Both the position numbers and the translations under genes were made by a program. This document shows positions 15,690-17,894 of a stretch of DNA of 17,894 bases, in pieces. The stretch comes from Pelagibacteraceae bacterium (lineage in GTDB: Bacteria; Pseudomonadota; Alphaproteobacteria; Pelagibacterales; Pelagibacteraceae). Under the pieces are notes generated by a model. That model worked only from the letters and a program-made list of their open reading frames with translations, had not been told where the DNA came from and did not search any database. The stretch covers positions 18,309 through 36,202 of the forward strand of contig NYVZ01000021.1 of the NCBI GenBank assembly GCA_002684895.1. The letters are read 5' to 3'. Every line of letters starts with the position of its first letter. Within the stretch, counting starts at the first letter, position 1.

Positions 15690-15739
15690 GACATCTTAGT
15701 ATATTAAAATTTGATATATGTCATTTTTCTTTAATAATT
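15690..15739 (-). promoter_or_regulatory. Gap between cvpA and purF with a possible purF promoter
   Basis: On the minus strand an ATGACA box (15724-15719, 5 of 6 to TTGACA) is followed after 15 bases by TATACT (15703-15698, 5 of 6 to TATAAT). Transcription would begin within a few bases of the GTG at 15689. The geometry, including the 15-base spacer, resembles that upstream of guaB. No clear Shine-Dalgarno or PurR-like palindrome is visible. purF could equally be read through from cvpA. Weak evidence in AT-rich DNA. Confidence 0.3.
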
Positions 15740-16291
15740 TTATTTTAATTTTTTTAACTTTTCTTTACTTTTATCTAGGTATTCGTATCTTTTAGGAAAG
15801 TTGTCAACTATCAGTTCATTTCCCCACAGAATAATTTTAAAGGTAGCACCCTTATTTAGAGAATCATGCCATCTATCATAAGGATGGGCGAGATTAACGA
15901 TTGAAAATATTATTATAAAATAAAAATATCCTCTTATAAAACCAAATATACACCCAAACAATGTATCAATCGAACCTAAACCTGACCACTGCACAGTTTT
16001 TCTCAAACCTTTATTAACTAATAAAACTAAGTATAATGTGATAAAGAAAATAGAAGTTCCAACTATTAAATCTGTAACAAATTCTGAAGATAAAAGTCCA
16101 TCTACATAAGGTCTTGAGATTGGAAGTAAATACTTAACAGCTAGAAATGCTATTACCCATTTCGAAAAGGACAATAAGCTTCCAATTAAACCATTTTTAA
16201 TACCAGATACTAAATTATATATAACGAATAAAATTAAGATTATATCTAAAGAGGTTACATCTTCCTTAAAAAATTCAAAAAGATTTTCCAT
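15740..16291 (-). CDS. cvpA: CvpA family membrane protein
   Basis: A 183-residue inner-membrane protein with four predicted transmembrane helices (about 16-34, 40-60, 74-95, 115-138) and a charged cytoplasmic tail rich in Lys. The CvpA signature is present: LDIILILFVIYNLVSGIKNG near the N-terminus, and SGLGSIDTLFGCIFGFIRGY at about 103-122 (family GxxDrxLGxxFGxxRG). CvpA was named for colicin V production in E. coli and is linked to envelope stress tolerance; its biochemical role is unresolved. The cvpA-purF order is widespread in proteobacteria, which supports the call. The start overlaps the stop of the upstream exporter gene by one base (TAATG), so the two are probably co-translated. Confidence 0.88.
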   Translation of the reverse strand: MENLFEFFKEDVTSLDIILILFVIYNLVSGIKNGLIGSLLSFSKWVIAFLAVKYLLPISRPYVDGLLSSEFVTDLIVGTSIFFITLYLVLLVNKGLRKTVQWSGLGSIDTLFGCIFGFIRGYFYFIIIFSIVNLAHPYDRWHDSLNKGATFKIILWGNELIVDNFPKRYEYLDKSKEKLKKLK

Positions 16292-17894
16292 TATTTATTA
16301 TAAAAAATGTTTAACATATTTGGCAATAGAGTTAGCACTAAAAATAAAGCTGTGAACATAGCTAAGCCTGTAAATATACCAAAATAAATTGTTGGAATAA
16401 AGTTTGACAAAACCAGTATAGAAAAACCAAAAATTATAGTGAAAGAGGTGCTTATTATTGCCTTTCCGACAGATTGATGGCAATTGTTAGCAATTTCTAG
16501 TTTATTACTATTAGTTTTTTCTTTTTCATATTTAAATCTGTAAATATAGTGAATACTATTATCTACAGCAATACCGATAGTAATAGCAGCAATAGTAATT
16601 GTCATCATGTCCAACGGTATATTTAATAAACCAATAAATCCCAATACAAAAGATGCTGCAATAAAATTTGGTATAATACCAATTAATGATAACTTTATAG
16701 ATCTAAATAAGATAATAAACATCACAAAAATACCAATCATCACTATCCCTAAAGTTTTTATTTGAGAGTCAAATAAGCTTTGAAGTAGGTTGTTAAAAAT
16801 TATCAAGACACCAGCTAATTTATAATCGTCTTTTTTAAGATTAAATTTTGTTTGCAGGTCGTTATTTATTCTATCTATAAGTTCTTTTCTTCTTAAGTCT
16901 TTTTTTGAGTCCAAGATTCTCATAGATATTCTTGCTTCATTATTTTTAATTGAAATATATGGTTTAATAATTTGTTCTTTTATATTTAGAGGCAGCTTTT
17001 GGTAAAGTACTCCCATTTCCAGGCTACCCAATTTATTATTATTATTTAAGCTCTCCGCGATGTCTAGAATTGATGAAAAAGATAAAACTTTTCCTATTTC
17101 CGGCTGTTCCTCGAGATACCGGTGTATACTAACTATTCTGTCAATTTTGTCTCGTGTAAACCAGTATTTGGAATTATCATTCTCCGAATTATCCTCTCCA
17201 AGGAAATTATCCTCTTTTGTAGTTTCTCCTAAAAAATTATCGTCACTATTTTTTATAGAATTTTTATTTTTGAACTTTATAATAATCTCCAAAGGAGTTG
17301 TGCCACCTAATTTTTCATCTATATTTTTCATTCCTTTATAGATTTCAGTATCTTTATCAAAATAATTTATAAAACTATTTTCAACTTTCAGTCTTGATAC
17401 ACCTAAAATTGAAGCAAAAATTAATATTACTGCAGTCAAATATATAAGTATATTTCTCTTTGAAATACTTAAAAATATTTCAGCAATTTTAGAATTTGTT
17501 GATTTTAAATTATTAGATATTGGAGGATTAAATATTTTAATTAATGACGGTAAAAATAAAAAAGTTGAAAATAATGAAAAGACTAGACCAATTGTCATCA
17601 TCCAACCAAAATCAATGACTGGTTTAATTTCACTAAATACTAGAGAAAGAAAAGCAATGATCGTTGTTAAAACAGTATACAATATTGGCCAAAACATTTT
17701 GTTTGTAGTCATTACAATTAATTCTAAAATATTTTTTGTAGGATATTCTTCTTTAAGCTGTAAAAATCTAGTACTCATGTGAATATTCATTGCCATTGTC
17801 AAAATTAACATTAAAGCAATAAAATTTGAGGAAATAACTGTTACTTTCCATCCTAATAAACCTAATATCCCCATCATGATAATTACAGAAAAAA
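16291..17894 (-). CDS. RND/MMPL superfamily exporter, 5'-truncated by the window edge
   Basis: The frame is open through base 17894, so the N-terminal part of the gene lies outside. Residues are counted here from a Met at 17877. The visible part has a first cluster of transmembrane helices (about 1-30, 62-82, 92-114), a helix at 143-161, a large periplasmic loop (about 165-370), and a second cluster (about 374-392, 398-420, 425-445, 472-492, 498-522). The motif TITIAAITIGIAVDNSIHYIYRF (427-449), containing GxxxDNxxH, is diagnostic of the SSD-like RND exporters (COG1033-type). Families of this kind move lipids, hopanoids or other hydrophobic molecules. The substrate is unknown here. A first periplasmic loop of about 200-300 residues is presumably missing. 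Co-oriented and overlapping with cvpA. Confidence 0.85.
   Translation of the reverse strand, partial: FSVIIMMGILGLLGWKVTVISSNFIALMLILTMAMNIHMSTRFLQLKEEYPTKNILELIVMTTNKMFWPILYTVLTTIIAFLSLVFSEIKPVIDFGWMMTIGLVFSLFSTFLFLPSLIKIFNPPISNNLKSTNSKIAEIFLSISKRNILIYLTAVILIFASILGVSRLKVENSFINYFDKDTEIYKGMKNIDEKLGGTTPLEIIIKFKNKNSIKNSDDNFLGETTKEDNFLGEDNSENDNSKYWFTRDKIDRIVSIHRYLEEQPEIGKVLSFSSILDIAESLNNNNKLGSLEMGVLYQKLPLNIKEQIIKPYISIKNNEARISMRILDSKKDLRRKELIDRINNDLQTKFNLKKDDYKLAGVLIIFNNLLQSLFDSQIKTLGIVMIGIFVMFIILFRSIKLSLIGIIPNFIAASFVLGFIGLLNIPLDMMTITIAAITIGIAVDNSIHYIYRFKYEKEKTNSNKLEIANNCHQSVGKAIISTSFTIIFGFSILVLSNFIPTIYFGIFTGLAMFTALFLVLTLLPNMLNIFYNK
17194..17241 (-). repeat. Short in-frame repeat encoding DNFLGE twice
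   Basis: Two copies of an 18-base unit (17241-17224 and 17211-17194, minus strand) each encode DNFLGE, separated by 12 bases. A degenerate third piece (GATAATTCGGAGA, about 17193-17181) follows immediately. The repeats fall in an acidic, low-complexity part of the exporter's periplasmic loop (residues 213-236). They look like a recent small duplication in a tolerant linker. Confidence 0.6.

Noticed and set aside
17060..17341. Plus-strand open frame of 93 codons within the exporter gene.
   Set aside because: It is antisense to the periplasmic loop of a clear RND-type protein and shows no independent signal.

Overview
The window is a gene-dense, strongly AT-rich stretch of a streamlined bacterial chromosome. 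The gene families point to an alphaproteobacterium of the SAR11/Pelagibacter type. These include a eukaryote-like NADP isocitrate dehydrogenase, a short-form phosphatidylserine decarboxylase, an alphaproteobacterial-style PurF with a short propeptide, and Lys/Asn/Ile/Phe-rich proteins. Start and stop codons overlap almost everywhere. The taxonomic call is an inference from composition and gene content; no rRNA gene is present. The longest gaps between genes are about 50 bases, and I saw no tRNA, rRNA, CRISPR array, insertion sequence or phage gene.

Layout. (1) 1-2388 (+): the 3' nine-tenths of alaS, converging on icd (2385-3599, -) with a 4-base tail-to-tail overlap. (2) 3600-3651: a 52-base divergent promoter region between icd and psd. 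(3) 3652-6567 (+): psd and pssA (phosphatidylethanolamine synthesis), a GT8-like glycosyltransferase and rlmE (23S rRNA methylation). (4) 6568-6612: a probable promoter with a perfect TTGACA box just upstream of guaB. (5) 6613-14247 (+): eight tightly abutting genes, namely guaB, a secreted TPR protein, guaA, a secreted polysaccharide-lyase-like protein, panB, a YfgM-like membrane TPR protein, a BamB-like lipoprotein and a reduced Der GTPase. (6) 14250-17894 (-): purF, cvpA and the C-terminal two-thirds or so of an RND/MMPL-type exporter, convergent with the Der gene across 2 bases.

Functional themes. Purine synthesis appears twice: guaB and guaA take IMP to GMP, and purF is the committed step of IMP synthesis. 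Envelope building appears as psd/pssA, the glycosyltransferase, the YfgM- and BamB-like proteins, CvpA and the exporter. Translation is represented by alaS, rlmE and der.

Most of the window is ordinary core genome. Two things stand out. The Der protein has a single GTPase domain plus the KH domain instead of two GTPase domains, with altered switch motifs. The other is a predicted secreted jelly-roll polysaccharide-lyase-like protein lying between guaA and panB. Lesser points are a possibly leaderless guaB mRNA, loss of two iron-sulfur ligands in PurF, and long homopolymers inside coding regions. I did not find a clearly new multi-gene system.
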